In this document: positions 34,458-43,275 of the stretch, in pieces
Layout: every line of letters begins with the position of its first letter
How positions within the stretch are numbered: the stretch's first letter is position 1
Assembly (NCBI RefSeq): GCF_030160835.1
Contig: NZ_BSPC01000031.1
Span: 1 to 44,773 of the forward strand
Length of the DNA: 44,773 bases
Direction: 5' to 3'
Source: Labrys miyagiensis
GTDB taxonomy: Bacteria; Pseudomonadota; Alphaproteobacteria; Rhizobiales; Labraceae
The notes under the pieces: generated by a model
Seen by the model: the letters and a program-made list of their open reading frames with translations, nothing else
What the model was told of the DNA's origin: nothing
The model's database searches: none
Translations under genes and position numbers: made by a program

Positions 34458-36962
34458 ATGTCACGCTCACTCCTTCCGCTGAACGGCGTCACGGTCGTCG
34501 ATTTCGGGCAATACATCGCCGGCCCCGCGGTGGCGATGATCCTGGGCGATCTCGGGGCCAGCGTCGTTCATGTCGACCCGCCGGGCGGGCCCCTCTGGGA
34601 CAGCCCGGCCAACGCGACGCTCAACCGCAATAAGCTCATGCTCCGTCTCGACCTTAAGACACCGGCGGGCCTGGCCCGGGCTCGAGACCTCGTTGCGCAG
34701 GCCGATATCGTGATCGAGAACTTCCGCCCCGGTGTGATGACCCGCCTCGGTCTCGATTTCGCATCGCTGCGCCAGGCGCGGCCCGAACTGATCACCCTTT
34801 CCATCCCCGGTTTCGCCTCGGATGACGCACTGCGCCGGGACTGGCGCGCTTTCGAATCCGTCGTCGCGGCAGCCTCCGGCGTTTTCACCGACATGGGGCT
34901 CAACCGGGTCCTGATGGGCATCAGCCCCTGCTTCTCGCCCCTGCCGCTCGCTTCGGCCTACGGGACCATGCTCGCGGCTTCCGCCGCCGTCCTGGCGCTG
35001 CAGGCGCGCGAGACGACGGGCATCGGCGATGCGATCGAGGTGCCGCTGGCGAGCGCCGTGATGGAGGGCTTAAGCTATAATTCGATCCGGATCGAAAACT
35101 ACCCCTTGCGCTATCAGACCCAGCGCGAGCGGGAGATCGCGCGGCGACAGAGCGAGGGCCTGCCCATGAACGTGTCCTACGAGGCCCTGCAGGACTTCCT
35201 CGATCCCTTCTATCGCAGCTACAGGTGCAAGGACGGCCGCACATTCTACGTGGTCTGCCCCAGCCACAGGCATCACGCCAAGCGCTGCCTGCAGACCCTC
35301 GGCCTCTACGACAGGCTGGTGGCGGAAGGCTTGTCGGAGGAAGCCGACACCTATTTGCCCGCGGCGGAGTGGTCGTCGGACGTCTCGCTCGGCGTCTATC
35401 CCCTGCCCAAGGCCTGGGCGGACAGGATCGCGGGCCTGATGAAGGAGGTCTTTCTCACCCGCACTGCCAAGGAATGGGAGCGCATCTTCGGAAAAGGACG
35501 CTTTCCCGGAGCGCCGCAGCGCTGGCTTCAGGAATGGATCAGCGACGATCATGCCGAATGCGCCGGGCTCATGCTGGCAGTCGACGACCCCGACCATGGC
35601 CGCATGATCCAGCCGGGGCCAGTGGCCTGGCTGCAGGAGAGCGGCGAGGCGATGCTTGCACCGGCCCCGCCCAGGGTCGTGACGTTCGACGAGGCGCTCG
35701 CCCTGCTTTCGGCGCGCCGGCGATCCTCGCCTTCCCCCGATTCGACGCGCTCGGGGCAAAAGGGCTGGCTCGAGGGCGTTCGCGTCCTCGATCTCTGCAA
35801 CGTCATCGCCGGCCCGCACTCGGCAGCCTATCTCGCCCGTTTCGGCGCCGAGGTGATCAAGCTCGATCCCGCCGCCCCGCTCTATGATTGCTGGAACACG
35901 GTCATCTTCGGCATGACCCATATGCGCGGCAAGCACTCCGTGCTGGCCGACGTCCGATTGGCGGACGGCCGCGCGCTCCTGGAAAAACTGATCCGCTCGG
36001 TCGATGTCGTGGTCTGGAATGCCACCGACCGCCAGGTCAAGGACATGGGCCTCGATGCCGAAGGCTTGCGAGCGATCAACCCGGAGGCGATCTTTTGCCA
36101 GCTCGACTGCTTCGGCGGCGTGCGGCGCGGCCCCCGGACCGATTATCTCGGCTATGACGACCTGGTGCAGGCCGCCACGGGGATCATGCTGCGCTTCGGC
36201 GGCAGCATGGAGACACCCGAGGAGCACGCCCATGTCGGCACCATCGACGTGATGTGCGGCTTTGCGGCGGCGCTCGCCATCGCAACCGCTCTCTACGATA
36301 AGAAGCGCTCCGGCCGGATCGGCCGCCCGCGCACCTCGCTGTCTGCCCTCAGCGGCCTCGCGCAAATTCCGTTCTGCTACGACTATGTCGGACGCGGTCC
36401 CTTCGACGAGCCGGCGGGACGGACGGCGATGGGAACCGATGCCCTCAACCACCTCTACCGCGCGGCGGACGGGTGGTTCATGCTGGCGGCCTCGGATCGC
36501 GATCTGCCGCGCTTCCAAAGGGTCGCCGGACTGGAGGCGCTCGCCGCGCTGCCGGCCAGCGAGAGAGAGGACTTCCTTTCGCGGGCGTTCGGCCGGGAGG
36601 AAGCTCAGAGCTGGGTGACCCGCCTGCGGGCTGCCGATATCGGCGCTGCGGTCTGCGACAATATCGGCTCCCTTCGCGCCGGCAGCTGCCGTCCCGCCGA
36701 CGGCTCGCCTGGGATCGGTCTCGGCAGCTACGCATTTTCGCGCTTTGCCTACCACCCGAGCGGCCACGCCGTCACGCTCTTCGACCCTCTGGCGGTGAGG
36801 CCGCGCGTCGGCAGCATCACGGCCTCGGCCCCTGCCGAAAAATATGGAGCCTCGACGCGGCGGGTCCTGCGTTCGCTCGGCTATGCCGATGCCGAGATCG
36901 ACAGGCTGGCGGCGAGGGGCGTCGTCAGCGAAAGCTGGAGCCGGGAGTATCTGCCGAGTTGA
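34458..36962 (+). CDS. tandem CaiB/BaiF (class III CoA-transferase) family protein
   Basis: 834 residues, about twice the usual 400, made of two homologous halves. The first half (about 1-400) opens LNGVTVVDFGQYIAGPAVAM and ILGDLGASVVHVDPPG. The second (about 435-834) opens LEGVRVLDLCNVIAGPHSAA and YLARFGAEVIKLDPAAP. Both are the CaiB nucleotide-fold start. In this family an Asp after the conserved 'V.VSL.DA' strand forms the acyl-CoA intermediate. Here the first half reads IEVPLASAVMEGL and the second TSLSALSGL, so that Asp seems to be Ser and Ala. Activity may thus differ from transfer. The gene follows the GMC gene closely. Confidence 0.82.
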   Translation: MSRSLLPLNGVTVVDFGQYIAGPAVAMILGDLGASVVHVDPPGGPLWDSPANATLNRNKLMLRLDLKTPAGLARARDLVAQADIVIENFRPGVMTRLGLDFASLRQARPELITLSIPGFASDDALRRDWRAFESVVAAASGVFTDMGLNRVLMGISPCFSPLPLASAYGTMLAASAAVLALQARETTGIGDAIEVPLASAVMEGLSYNSIRIENYPLRYQTQREREIARRQSEGLPMNVSYEALQDFLDPFYRSYRCKDGRTFYVVCPSHRHHAKRCLQTLGLYDRLVAEGLSEEADTYLPAAEWSSDVSLGVYPLPKAWADRIAGLMKEVFLTRTAKEWERIFGKGRFPGAPQRWLQEWISDDHAECAGLMLAVDDPDHGRMIQPGPVAWLQESGEAMLAPAPPRVVTFDEALALLSARRRSSPSPDSTRSGQKGWLEGVRVLDLCNVIAGPHSAAYLARFGAEVIKLDPAAPLYDCWNTVIFGMTHMRGKHSVLADVRLADGRALLEKLIRSVDVVVWNATDRQVKDMGLDAEGLRAINPEAIFCQLDCFGGVRRGPRTDYLGYDDLVQAATGIMLRFGGSMETPEEHAHVGTIDVMCGFAAALAIATALYDKKRSGRIGRPRTSLSALSGLAQIPFCYDYVGRGPFDEPAGRTAMGTDALNHLYRAADGWFMLAASDRDLPRFQRVAGLEALAALPASEREDFLSRAFGREEAQSWVTRLRAADIGAAVCDNIGSLRAGSCRPADGSPGIGLGSYAFSRFAYHPSGHAVTLFDPLAVRPRVGSITASAPAEKYGASTRRVLRSLGYADAEIDRLAARGVVSESWSREYLPS

Positions 36963-37108
36963 CCCGATGCTGCCTCGGCGACGACATTGTCGGGTCCGTT
37001 CGCCACGGTCCCGACTTGGTCCGATGCCAGGCTGGGAGCAGGCCGACGAGCCGACAGGGACCTTGTGCGGGGCGATAGACGGGACCGCGTCACTGCTGTG
37101 AGCACGAC

Positions 37109-38038
37109 ATGTATACGAAGTCTGCATTCAACGACGCGATCGCGCAGCAAGCTTCGCTGCCGGGCTGGACACAGGAGTACCGGCAGGTCTCCGCGGGCTA
37201 CTATTACGGCACTATTGCGGCGTTGGAGTACCCGAACCTGACGATCCTTCGCGAAAGGATCAACGTCAAGACTGAGCAGGTCTTCTCAGCACCGAAAGGA
37301 AGGCCGGTCTTTTACTACTATTACGGAAGTGCGCGTCGCGGGGGCGAACTCGTGCTGGACGAGGCGAACGCCACTACTGCAGGCTTCACCTGGAATTGGA
37401 TCGACCGCATTGGCTTCATGCATCCGGGCAGCGATTTGCTGATGGTGGTCCTCGATCCGTCGCTCTTGTGCAGGACGAGACTGGAATCCGGCGGCCTTCG
37501 CGGTGATGTCCTCGGGCAGGTCGAGCAGGTCGCTCAATGGCTTGCCTGCGTCCTCGATGTGATTGCCTCCGAGGAGGGGCTAGGCTACGCGCACGACCAG
37601 CTGAACGCCGTTCTGCCGAATCTCGTGCACGACCGGCTAAGCACGCTGTACGAGAACAGCGAGCTGGCGGGCGAAGGGAGGATCGCCAAGCCTGAGGCCG
37701 TCTATCGACGTTTGCGCGATCGCCTGCATGACTCGCCGAGCGAGCCTCTCACCGTATTCGCCCTATCGAGGGAGCTGGGCCTATCTCCGGCCGCTCTTCG
37801 CAAGGTTTGCGTTGAATTTACCGGTTCACAGCTCGACAATATTCTGGTTAAGCTGCGGCTGAACGGCGCCAGACGGGCGTTGATTGAGGCGCAGGGCCGG
37901 GAATGCCGGGTTTGCGACGTCGCGATGGACTGGGGCTTCATGCACTGGAGTCGCTTCGCCGCCCGCTATCGCCTCTTGTTCGGCGAGCGGCCGTCCGAGA
38001 CCCTCAGGCGCCCCGCATCCCGCCCCGCGCCCCTATAA
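37109..38038 (+). CDS. AraC-family transcriptional regulator
   Basis: 309 residues. The N-terminal 200 form a cupin-like sensing domain with no recognised ligand (ERINVKTEQVFSAPKG is typical of the OruR/EutR-like group). The C-terminal 100 have the double helix-turn-helix: LTVFALSRELGLSPAALRKV, then NGARRALIEAQGRECRVCDV and AMDWGFMHWSRFAARYRLLF ending FGERPSETLRRP. It lies 146 nt after the CaiB/BaiF gene, on the same strand, and converges with the aminotransferase gene. It is a second candidate regulator of the catabolic unit. Confidence 0.88.
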   Translation: MYTKSAFNDAIAQQASLPGWTQEYRQVSAGYYYGTIAALEYPNLTILRERINVKTEQVFSAPKGRPVFYYYYGSARRGGELVLDEANATTAGFTWNWIDRIGFMHPGSDLLMVVLDPSLLCRTRLESGGLRGDVLGQVEQVAQWLACVLDVIASEEGLGYAHDQLNAVLPNLVHDRLSTLYENSELAGEGRIAKPEAVYRRLRDRLHDSPSEPLTVFALSRELGLSPAALRKVCVEFTGSQLDNILVKLRLNGARRALIEAQGRECRVCDVAMDWGFMHWSRFAARYRLLFGERPSETLRRPASRPAPL

Positions 38039-38108
38039 TGCGCTGGCGGACCGGCGCCGCACGCTGGGCAGGGCGGCCGGCCTGATCGCCGCGAACTTGG
38101 AAGGCGCC

Positions 38109-39524
38109 TCACCCGGCCCAAAGGCCCTCGGCCCGCAGATCGTCCATGGTTTTCGATATTCCCTGGCGCAGAATCTCCACTACCGAGTCCACTTGCGCCT
38201 TATTGATGACGAGCGGAGGTGACATCACGCACATATTGATGAGCGGCCTGACGAGCAGACCGAGGTCCTGGCAGTGCCTGTCGATGCGTTTGCCGACCTC
38301 GATGTCGATCTGCAACGGATTGTTGTGCTCCCGGTCCGCGACACATTCGATCCCTGCCATCAGCCCTATGCCCCGGACCTCGCCGACCAGCGCGAGGTCT
38401 TCCAGGGTCTTCAGTCGCTCCTGGAAGTAGGGCGCGATGGCCCGGGCGTGATCCAAAATACCGTTTTCCAGGAGCTCGATGTTGCGGATCGCGACGGCAC
38501 AACCGATGGGGTGGCTGGAATAGGTGAGGCCATGGGCGAACATGGCGTCGGGATGGTTCGAGCGCCGCAATTCGTCGAACAGCCGGGCAGAGACCATCAC
38601 GCCACCAAGGGGGAAGTAGCCGGAGGTCACCCCCTTCGCGAACGTGATCATGTCGGGCTCGACGCCGAACACGGCCTGCGACGCGAAGATGTGCCCGAGT
38701 CGTCCGAACGCGGTCACCACTTCGTCGGCGATGAACAGGATGTCGTGCTCCCTGCAGACCGCCTGCATCCGTGTCAGATAGGCTTTCGTTGGGATCAGGA
38801 CTCCGCCGGAAGCTTGCACCGGCTCGGCTATGAAAGCTCCGATACGGTCCGCTCCTTCCTTCTCGATCATCGTCCTGAACTCGTCCTCCAGGAAGTCCTC
38901 GAAGGCGTCGATCGACAAGCCCTCGGGACGACGGAAGGGATCGGGACAGGTCAGCTTGCGCGCGAGTTCCGTTGCACCGTCCATCCAGTCGTGATCGCGC
39001 GGGCGCCCGTTGAGGGAGGCCGAGAGATAGGTGGAGCCATGGTAAGCGCCCTGCCGTGAAACGATCAGCTTCTTCTGGGGGCGGCCTCGAACATTGTTGT
39101 AGAACTGCATCAAGCGGAGCGCTGTCTCGACGGCTGACGACCCGCCTGTCGTCAGAAAGACGTGCTTCAAGTCGCCGGGAGCCCGATCGGCCAGCATCTG
39201 CGCGAGTTCGCGAGCCGGGTTGTTCGAAGTGTACCAGGGCGATGTGTAGGTCAGCGTCATCGCCTGATCCCGAAGCGCGTCCGCGATGCTCGGATGCCGG
39301 TGCCCCACGTTCACGCACCACATGCCTGCAGGACCGTCGATCAGGCTGCGCCCCAGCGCATCCTTCACGTACACGCCATCGCCGGCCAGGATCAGGCCGA
39401 GGTCGGTCTTGCCGATGCTCCCGGCAAGCGGCCAGGGTTGAATCAGCGGTTGGAGCCGGCTTTCATCCGGGCTCGCATCGTCAACAGTCTCCTGCGCGGG
39501 AACCTCGCCGTGCGTTTGCATCAT
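38109..39524 (-). CDS. class III PLP-dependent aminotransferase
   Basis: 471 residues from MMQTHGEVPAQETVDDASP; GAAGGGG lies about 10 nt before the paired ATGs. Fold-type I landmarks are VKDALGRSLIDGPAGMWCVN (core LIDGPAGMWCVNVGH), FLTTGGSSAVETALRL, the PLP-ring Asp in FIADEVVTAFGRLG and the Schiff-base Lys in ITFAKGVTSGYFPLGG. It resembles omega-amino-acid:pyruvate aminotransferases. The amino donor is unknown. It is on the opposite strand to the GMC-CaiB-AraC run but adjoins it, so it likely acts in the same pathway, for example on the aldehyde made by the GMC enzyme. Confidence 0.88.
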   Translation of the reverse strand: MMQTHGEVPAQETVDDASPDESRLQPLIQPWPLAGSIGKTDLGLILAGDGVYVKDALGRSLIDGPAGMWCVNVGHRHPSIADALRDQAMTLTYTSPWYTSNNPARELAQMLADRAPGDLKHVFLTTGGSSAVETALRLMQFYNNVRGRPQKKLIVSRQGAYHGSTYLSASLNGRPRDHDWMDGATELARKLTCPDPFRRPEGLSIDAFEDFLEDEFRTMIEKEGADRIGAFIAEPVQASGGVLIPTKAYLTRMQAVCREHDILFIADEVVTAFGRLGHIFASQAVFGVEPDMITFAKGVTSGYFPLGGVMVSARLFDELRRSNHPDAMFAHGLTYSSHPIGCAVAIRNIELLENGILDHARAIAPYFQERLKTLEDLALVGEVRGIGLMAGIECVADREHNNPLQIDIEVGKRIDRHCQDLGLLVRPLINMCVMSPPLVINKAQVDSVVEILRQGISKTMDDLRAEGLWAG

Positions 39525-39807
39525 GGTCACGCCCCTTCTAACCTGCCTCATCAGCTAGATCAGATGGCGCACGCGCTCTAGCCATGCCTGCGTCGAACCA
39601 TGCCTACAAATTGGGCGGCGCAGAGCGCGCGCGTCTGCGAGCGGTTGGCACGAGTGCGTTCACAGGGTCCACAATCAATTGGACCCCGAAATGGCCTGTC
39701 GAGCTTTTCTCGTCCTAGACGAGTATGCTGCTCTATCCCCCGTGACTGTCGATTTGCACTTCATGATGGGACTTAGGCAATCTGGAACTCAATTTGTGCA
39801 TTTCATG

Positions 39808-40135
39808 GGGTCTTCGTCACTTTTGGTGCCTGCTTCATCCGGGTGGAGCACTTCGCATATCTGAGGGATGACGAAGACTGTAAAATTGGACTTTGGCCCC
39901 GGAATCATCGTGCGTGAGGTGGCGTTCCATGGGGATCGTTGGGTCGTGTCCGCCGAGGGGAAGGGATCGCGCTTATGTCCCGGTTGCGGGCAAGCTTCAA
40001 AGTCGCGGCATAGCTGGCGTGTGCGGCGGCTTCAGGAACTTCCGCTGCAAGCGGTCCCTGCGATGGTGGAGCTTCTCTCGGGCCGTTGGAAATGTCGCAA
40101 TAAGCAATGCACGCGAACGACATTCGCCGAAGACT
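39808..40135 (+). mobile_element. truncated ISL3-family element (left end)
   Basis: The left end GGGTCTTCGTCAC (39808-39820) resembles ISL3 termini. The transposase begins at 39868 (MTKTVKLDFGPGII) and shows the N-terminal zinc finger: CPGCGQASKSRHSWRVRRLQ (first CxxC) and WKCRNKQCTRTTFAE (second pair). It is cut at codon 90 by the IS6-family element at 40136. The frame runs eight codons into that element before a stop at 40164. No other part of the ISL3 element is found on the far side. Confidence 0.72.
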
Positions 40136-40955
40136 GGTTCTGTTGCAAATTTATTAGTAACTAGGTTGGCGGCATGAAGGCGGGCACTTTCCGGGGAAGC
40201 GTTCATGTTCAAAGGCCGCCATTTTGACCAATCAGTGATCCTGTTGTGCGTTCGCTGGTATCTGGCCTACGGGCTGAGCTTGCGGGATCTCAAGGAAATG
40301 ATGGCCGAGCGCGGCATCAGCATTGACCATTCGACTATTCATCGCTGGGTCGTTCACTTTTCACCTATGCTGCTCGAGCATTTCAACCGACGCAAGAGGG
40401 CTGTCGGTAAGAGGCGGCATATGGATGAGACCTATATCAAGGTTCGCGGCCAATCGATATATCTCTACCGCGCCATCGACAGCGTTGGTGACACCGTCGA
40501 GTTCTGGTTCAGTGAACATCGCGATCCGCCGGCGGCCAAATGCTTCCTGCGCAAGGCTTTGGTGCGCCACGGTCGACCGGATCGCATAGTCATAGACGGC
40601 AGCCAGACCAACCGGGAGGCAATTATTTCCTGCTGCGTCGAGAACCGCCTGCGGGATCGCTCGCAACGACCGCTGAAGCCGATCCGCATCCGTGAGAGCC
40701 AATACCTGAACAATCGCATCGAGCAGGATCATCGTCGCACAAAGCGGCGCGTTCGACCGATGCTGGGTTTCAAGGCGATGTCATCAGCAACCGCCACCCT
40801 GGCTGGCGTTGAGGTGATCTACATGATGCGAAAGCGCCAAGGACGCTTCCCTTTCAATCACGCCCGGTCGCTCAAAGAACAGTTCGAGGAAATCGCCGCC
40901 TGAATTGCAACCGATGGTGACCCGCTACGCGACTATTAAAATTTGCAACGAAACC
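40136..40955 (+). mobile_element. IS6-family insertion sequence
   Basis: 820 bp with inverted ends GGTTCTGTTGCAAATTT (40136-40152) and AAATTTGCAACGAAACC (40939-40955). The match is 15 of 17 with the GTTGCAAA core typical of IS6. The flanks CGAAGACT (left) and ACCGACAT (right) differ, so there is no 8-bp target duplication. IS6 elements work by cointegrate formation, and a missing duplication points to an adjacent deletion or recombination between two copies. Confidence 0.88.
40205..40903 (+). CDS. IS6-family transposase
   Basis: 232 residues, standard length. The DDE residues are in RHMDETYIKV, DRIVIDGSQTN and NNRIEQDHRRTKRRVRPM. The N-terminal DNA-binding part (ILLCVRWYLAYGLSLRDLKE) and the STIHRWV helix are complete. 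It is intact and probably active. It catalyses replicative transposition. Confidence 0.95.
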   Translation: MFKGRHFDQSVILLCVRWYLAYGLSLRDLKEMMAERGISIDHSTIHRWVVHFSPMLLEHFNRRKRAVGKRRHMDETYIKVRGQSIYLYRAIDSVGDTVEFWFSEHRDPPAAKCFLRKALVRHGRPDRIVIDGSQTNREAIISCCVENRLRDRSQRPLKPIRIRESQYLNNRIEQDHRRTKRRVRPMLGFKAMSSATATLAGVEVIYMMRKRQGRFPFNHARSLKEQFEEIAA

Positions 40956-40970
40956 ACCGACATTCCTACA

Positions 40971-41603
40971 TCAGCGTCCTGGTGCCGCGGTTCCATCTCG
41001 CGACAGGAGCACCAAGTCGGCCGCTTCCTCGGCGTCTTTGAGTAGCACCCTGCGCGGCGCACCCATCTGCGCTCGCATCGTCAGGCCGCGGCCAAGGTCC
41101 ATGACCTGGCTTGCGCGTATAGATGCAGGAAAATCAGACGGGAGCTCGCCCGCGCTGATCGCATCGCGAAAGCGGCGCTCTACTTGCGCCGTGGCGGCGG
41201 CAGTGACGTCCTGCGCGAACTGTCGGACCTCGGCATCATTCACAAGCGGCGCGACACACACCATCAGACACCCCGGTGCCGTCTCTTCCTCGGTAGCAAC
41301 TTCTACGGCATGCCTCAGGAAGCCGGTGAGCGAGTCACGAAGGGCGGGCGGCGAGAACAGCGCCTTCGCGGCAAGAGCGCCCTTTTCTTCCGCGTAAGCT
41401 CGCAGGGCGCGCATGAATATCGTCCGCTTGTCGCCGAAGATTGAATAGAGGCTTGGCCGTCCCACGCCCATTCCCGTGACAAGATCGTCGATTGTCACGC
41501 CGTCGTAACCCTTCGACCGGAACACCAAGGTCGCCTTCTCCAACGCCTGCCTCTCATCGAAGCTGCGAGGTCGACCGCGCGATCGAGCATCATTCTGTAT
41601 CAT
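40971..41603 (-). CDS. TetR/AcrR-family repressor
   Basis: 210 residues. The helix-turn-helix is at about 15-60: LEKATLVFRSKGYDGVTIDD then VGRPSLYSIFGDKRTIFMRAL. The ligand domain (about 80-200) includes EEETAPGCLMVCVAPLV, a segment of the subgroup that regulates oxidoreductases. It is divergent from the SDR gene at 41732 and a palindrome CGTACAGTACG lies between them, so it probably represses both. The start ATG has no clear Shine-Dalgarno. The gene begins right after the IS6 end, which may have replaced its downstream neighbour. Confidence 0.9.
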   Translation of the reverse strand: MIQNDARSRGRPRSFDERQALEKATLVFRSKGYDGVTIDDLVTGMGVGRPSLYSIFGDKRTIFMRALRAYAEEKGALAAKALFSPPALRDSLTGFLRHAVEVATEEETAPGCLMVCVAPLVNDAEVRQFAQDVTAAATAQVERRFRDAISAGELPSDFPASIRASQVMDLGRGLTMRAQMGAPRRVLLKDAEEAADLVLLSRDGTAAPGR

Positions 41604-41648
41604 TTAGTTCAAAAACCCTTGACCGTGTCCGCCTCTCAAATATATAAC

Positions 41649-41659
41649 CGTACAGTACG
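41649..41659. promoter_or_regulatory. candidate TetR operator
   Basis: The perfect 11-bp palindrome CGTAC-A-GTACG lies in the AT-rich part of the 128-nt gap between the divergent tetR and SDR genes, where an autoregulating TetR protein would bind. Confidence 0.55.
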
Positions 41660-41731
41660 AAATTAGCAAGGCGGCGTCAGCCTAAGGGCAGCCGTAGTCG
41701 CGCGAGTTTCCCCATCACCAAGTCGGGGCCT

Positions 41732-42682
41732 ATGGAAAGTTCAATTGCGCTCGTCACCGGTGCCACTTCCGGGCTCGGATATGCGGCGGCTTGCGCGCTT
41801 GCCCGAGCGGGCTGGCGCGAGATCATTGTCACCGGACGCAATCTTGCTCGGGCGCAGGAAGCGGTCGCCAAGCTCACCGCGGAAACCAAGACACAGGTCT
41901 TCACGCCGCTGCAATTGGATCTGGATACTCCAGCTAGCGTTCAGTCCGCTCTCACCGAGGTCGTCGATCGTATACAACGAATTGACCTCCTGCTGCTGAA
42001 TGCGGGGTGGATCGGGGGCAGCAAGCGGGTCCTCACCGCAGCGGGCATCGAGGTTACTCAAGCCCCCCTGGTCGGCCACCACCAACTGGCTGTCGGCTTG
42101 CTCCGCGCCAACCTGCTGAGTCCCAACGCGCGGATCATTATCGCCGGCTCGGAAGCCGCCAGAGGGGACGTACCCATGTTCAGCTACACCGACGTGATGG
42201 CGCTTGCGACCAAGCAGTACAAGGGCGACCGAAGTGCCGCAGTCGAAGCCGTTCTTCGGGGCCGTACCTTAAAGTACAAACCGAACCGAGCACACGCCGA
42301 CGTGAAACTGTTCGTCGCATGGTGGGCTGCGGCGATGTCGCGTCGACTTCCCCACGGCATGGCCGTTTACGCCGTCTCACCCGGTAGTACACCTGACACC
42401 AAGGGGCTGCGAAACGCCGGCCCTGCTTTGAAGTGGCTGATGCTTCCATTGGTTAAGGTTATTCCCAGCATGTCTCAGACACCTGAGACCGCTGTCCGTC
42501 GGTACCTCCAGGCGTCGGAGTTTGGAGCCGACGTCTCCGGTCAATTCTTCGCCTCGGCGCCCGGGAAAGTGACCGGGCCACTAGTGGCGATGCGACAGCC
42601 GCACTTTCACGATCGCGCCAACCAGGAGGCCACGTGGCAGGCCCTCGTCAGAATCTCGGGCGCTGACTTACCTAACTCATAG
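41732..42682 (+). CDS. short-chain dehydrogenase/reductase with an altered active site
   Basis: 316 residues. The cofactor motif is LVTGATSGLGYAAACALARA (TGxxxGxG). The next landmark is DLLLLNAGW in place of NNAG. In the catalytic segment NRAHADVKLFVAWW the residue four before Lys is His, where an SDR normally has Tyr (YxxxK). Relatives with oxidoreductase activity are expected to have Tyr here, so activity is doubtful or different. The 60-residue C-terminal part is longer than in classical SDRs (about 250). It is controlled, by context, by the divergent TetR gene. Confidence 0.82.
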   Translation: MESSIALVTGATSGLGYAAACALARAGWREIIVTGRNLARAQEAVAKLTAETKTQVFTPLQLDLDTPASVQSALTEVVDRIQRIDLLLLNAGWIGGSKRVLTAAGIEVTQAPLVGHHQLAVGLLRANLLSPNARIIIAGSEAARGDVPMFSYTDVMALATKQYKGDRSAAVEAVLRGRTLKYKPNRAHADVKLFVAWWAAAMSRRLPHGMAVYAVSPGSTPDTKGLRNAGPALKWLMLPLVKVIPSMSQTPETAVRRYLQASEFGADVSGQFFASAPGKVTGPLVAMRQPHFHDRANQEATWQALVRISGADLPNS

Positions 42683-42729
42683 CCTAAACGGCGCCTTCTA
42701 CGCCAAAGCGCAATTGGAGATTCGTGCAA

Positions 42730-43242
42730 ATGAATGCAGAAATAGCCATTTACCTCGCCCAAGCACTAAACATGGTTGCGTTTATTGCGTTAGCGATATG
42801 GTTTGTTGTGTCGAAATTAAGAAGTGTCGGCCGCGCCAAAGCCCTCATGGCATTGACCAGCGTTCATCTGGGGCGAACCCTGTGCCTAGAGATCTATTCT
42901 TCGCAAGACGCCGGCATGAAGATGGCCAATAATATACGCGATCAGATTGTCGTCGGTGACCTTCTAGGGTGGGCGTTGGCGCTGATCATCCTTTTCTGTC
43001 TGACTTGGCGTCTGCGGTTTTCAATCGTCCTGATATGGCTGCTCGCCATCGAAACTGTCGTGGATATGGGGTCAGGTACTATTGCGCTGATCCGGGCGGG
43101 CACAATAGGTGACGTAAACGGAATATCATGGCTGATTGTTGCCTTCTACCTGCCGGTTGTGCAGGTGGCCGTTGGGCTCAGTATTTGGCAACTCATTACA
43201 AGGCGCGGTGAGCCGCTGTTTAAGGCTGAGGGGCCACGGTAA
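42730..43242 (+). CDS. integral membrane protein of unknown function
   Basis: 170 residues from the ATG at 42730; a GTG at 42724 is nearer to GGAG and also possible. Hydrophobic segments lie at about 7-28 (LAQALNMVAFIALAIWFVV), 75-95 (LLGWALALIILFCLTW), 100-118 and 130-155, giving four predicted transmembrane helices. The sequence resembles no family I can name. It follows the SDR gene by 47 nt and could be in the same TetR-controlled operon. Confidence 0.65.
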   Translation: MNAEIAIYLAQALNMVAFIALAIWFVVSKLRSVGRAKALMALTSVHLGRTLCLEIYSSQDAGMKMANNIRDQIVVGDLLGWALALIILFCLTWRLRFSIVLIWLLAIETVVDMGSGTIALIRAGTIGDVNGISWLIVAFYLPVVQVAVGLSIWQLITRRGEPLFKAEGPR

Positions 43243-43249
43243 TCGTCTC

Positions 43250-43275
43250 AGGTTCGAATCCGCATACTCCCGCCA
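43250..43275 (+). other. tRNA-like 3' end, possible integration-site remnant
   Basis: AGGTTCGAATCC followed 12 nt later by GCCA resembles the T-loop and CCA end of a tRNA gene. The T-stem does not pair well (only two or three of five pairs) and no D-arm or anticodon arm is visible upstream, where the membrane protein gene ends. It is therefore not a functional tRNA. Tyrosine-recombinase islands often leave such a copy of a tRNA 3' end as an attachment site, but no second copy was found. Confidence 0.3.

Noticed and set aside
35070-37127. 685-codon open frame antisense to the CaiB/BaiF gene
   Set aside because: Shadow of a high-GC gene: the sense strand has clear family motifs and the antisense protein is Arg/Ala/Gly-rich with none.
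38200-39321. 373-codon frame within the aminotransferase on the same strand
   Set aside because: Out-of-frame reading of the aminotransferase, Arg-rich and without family motifs.
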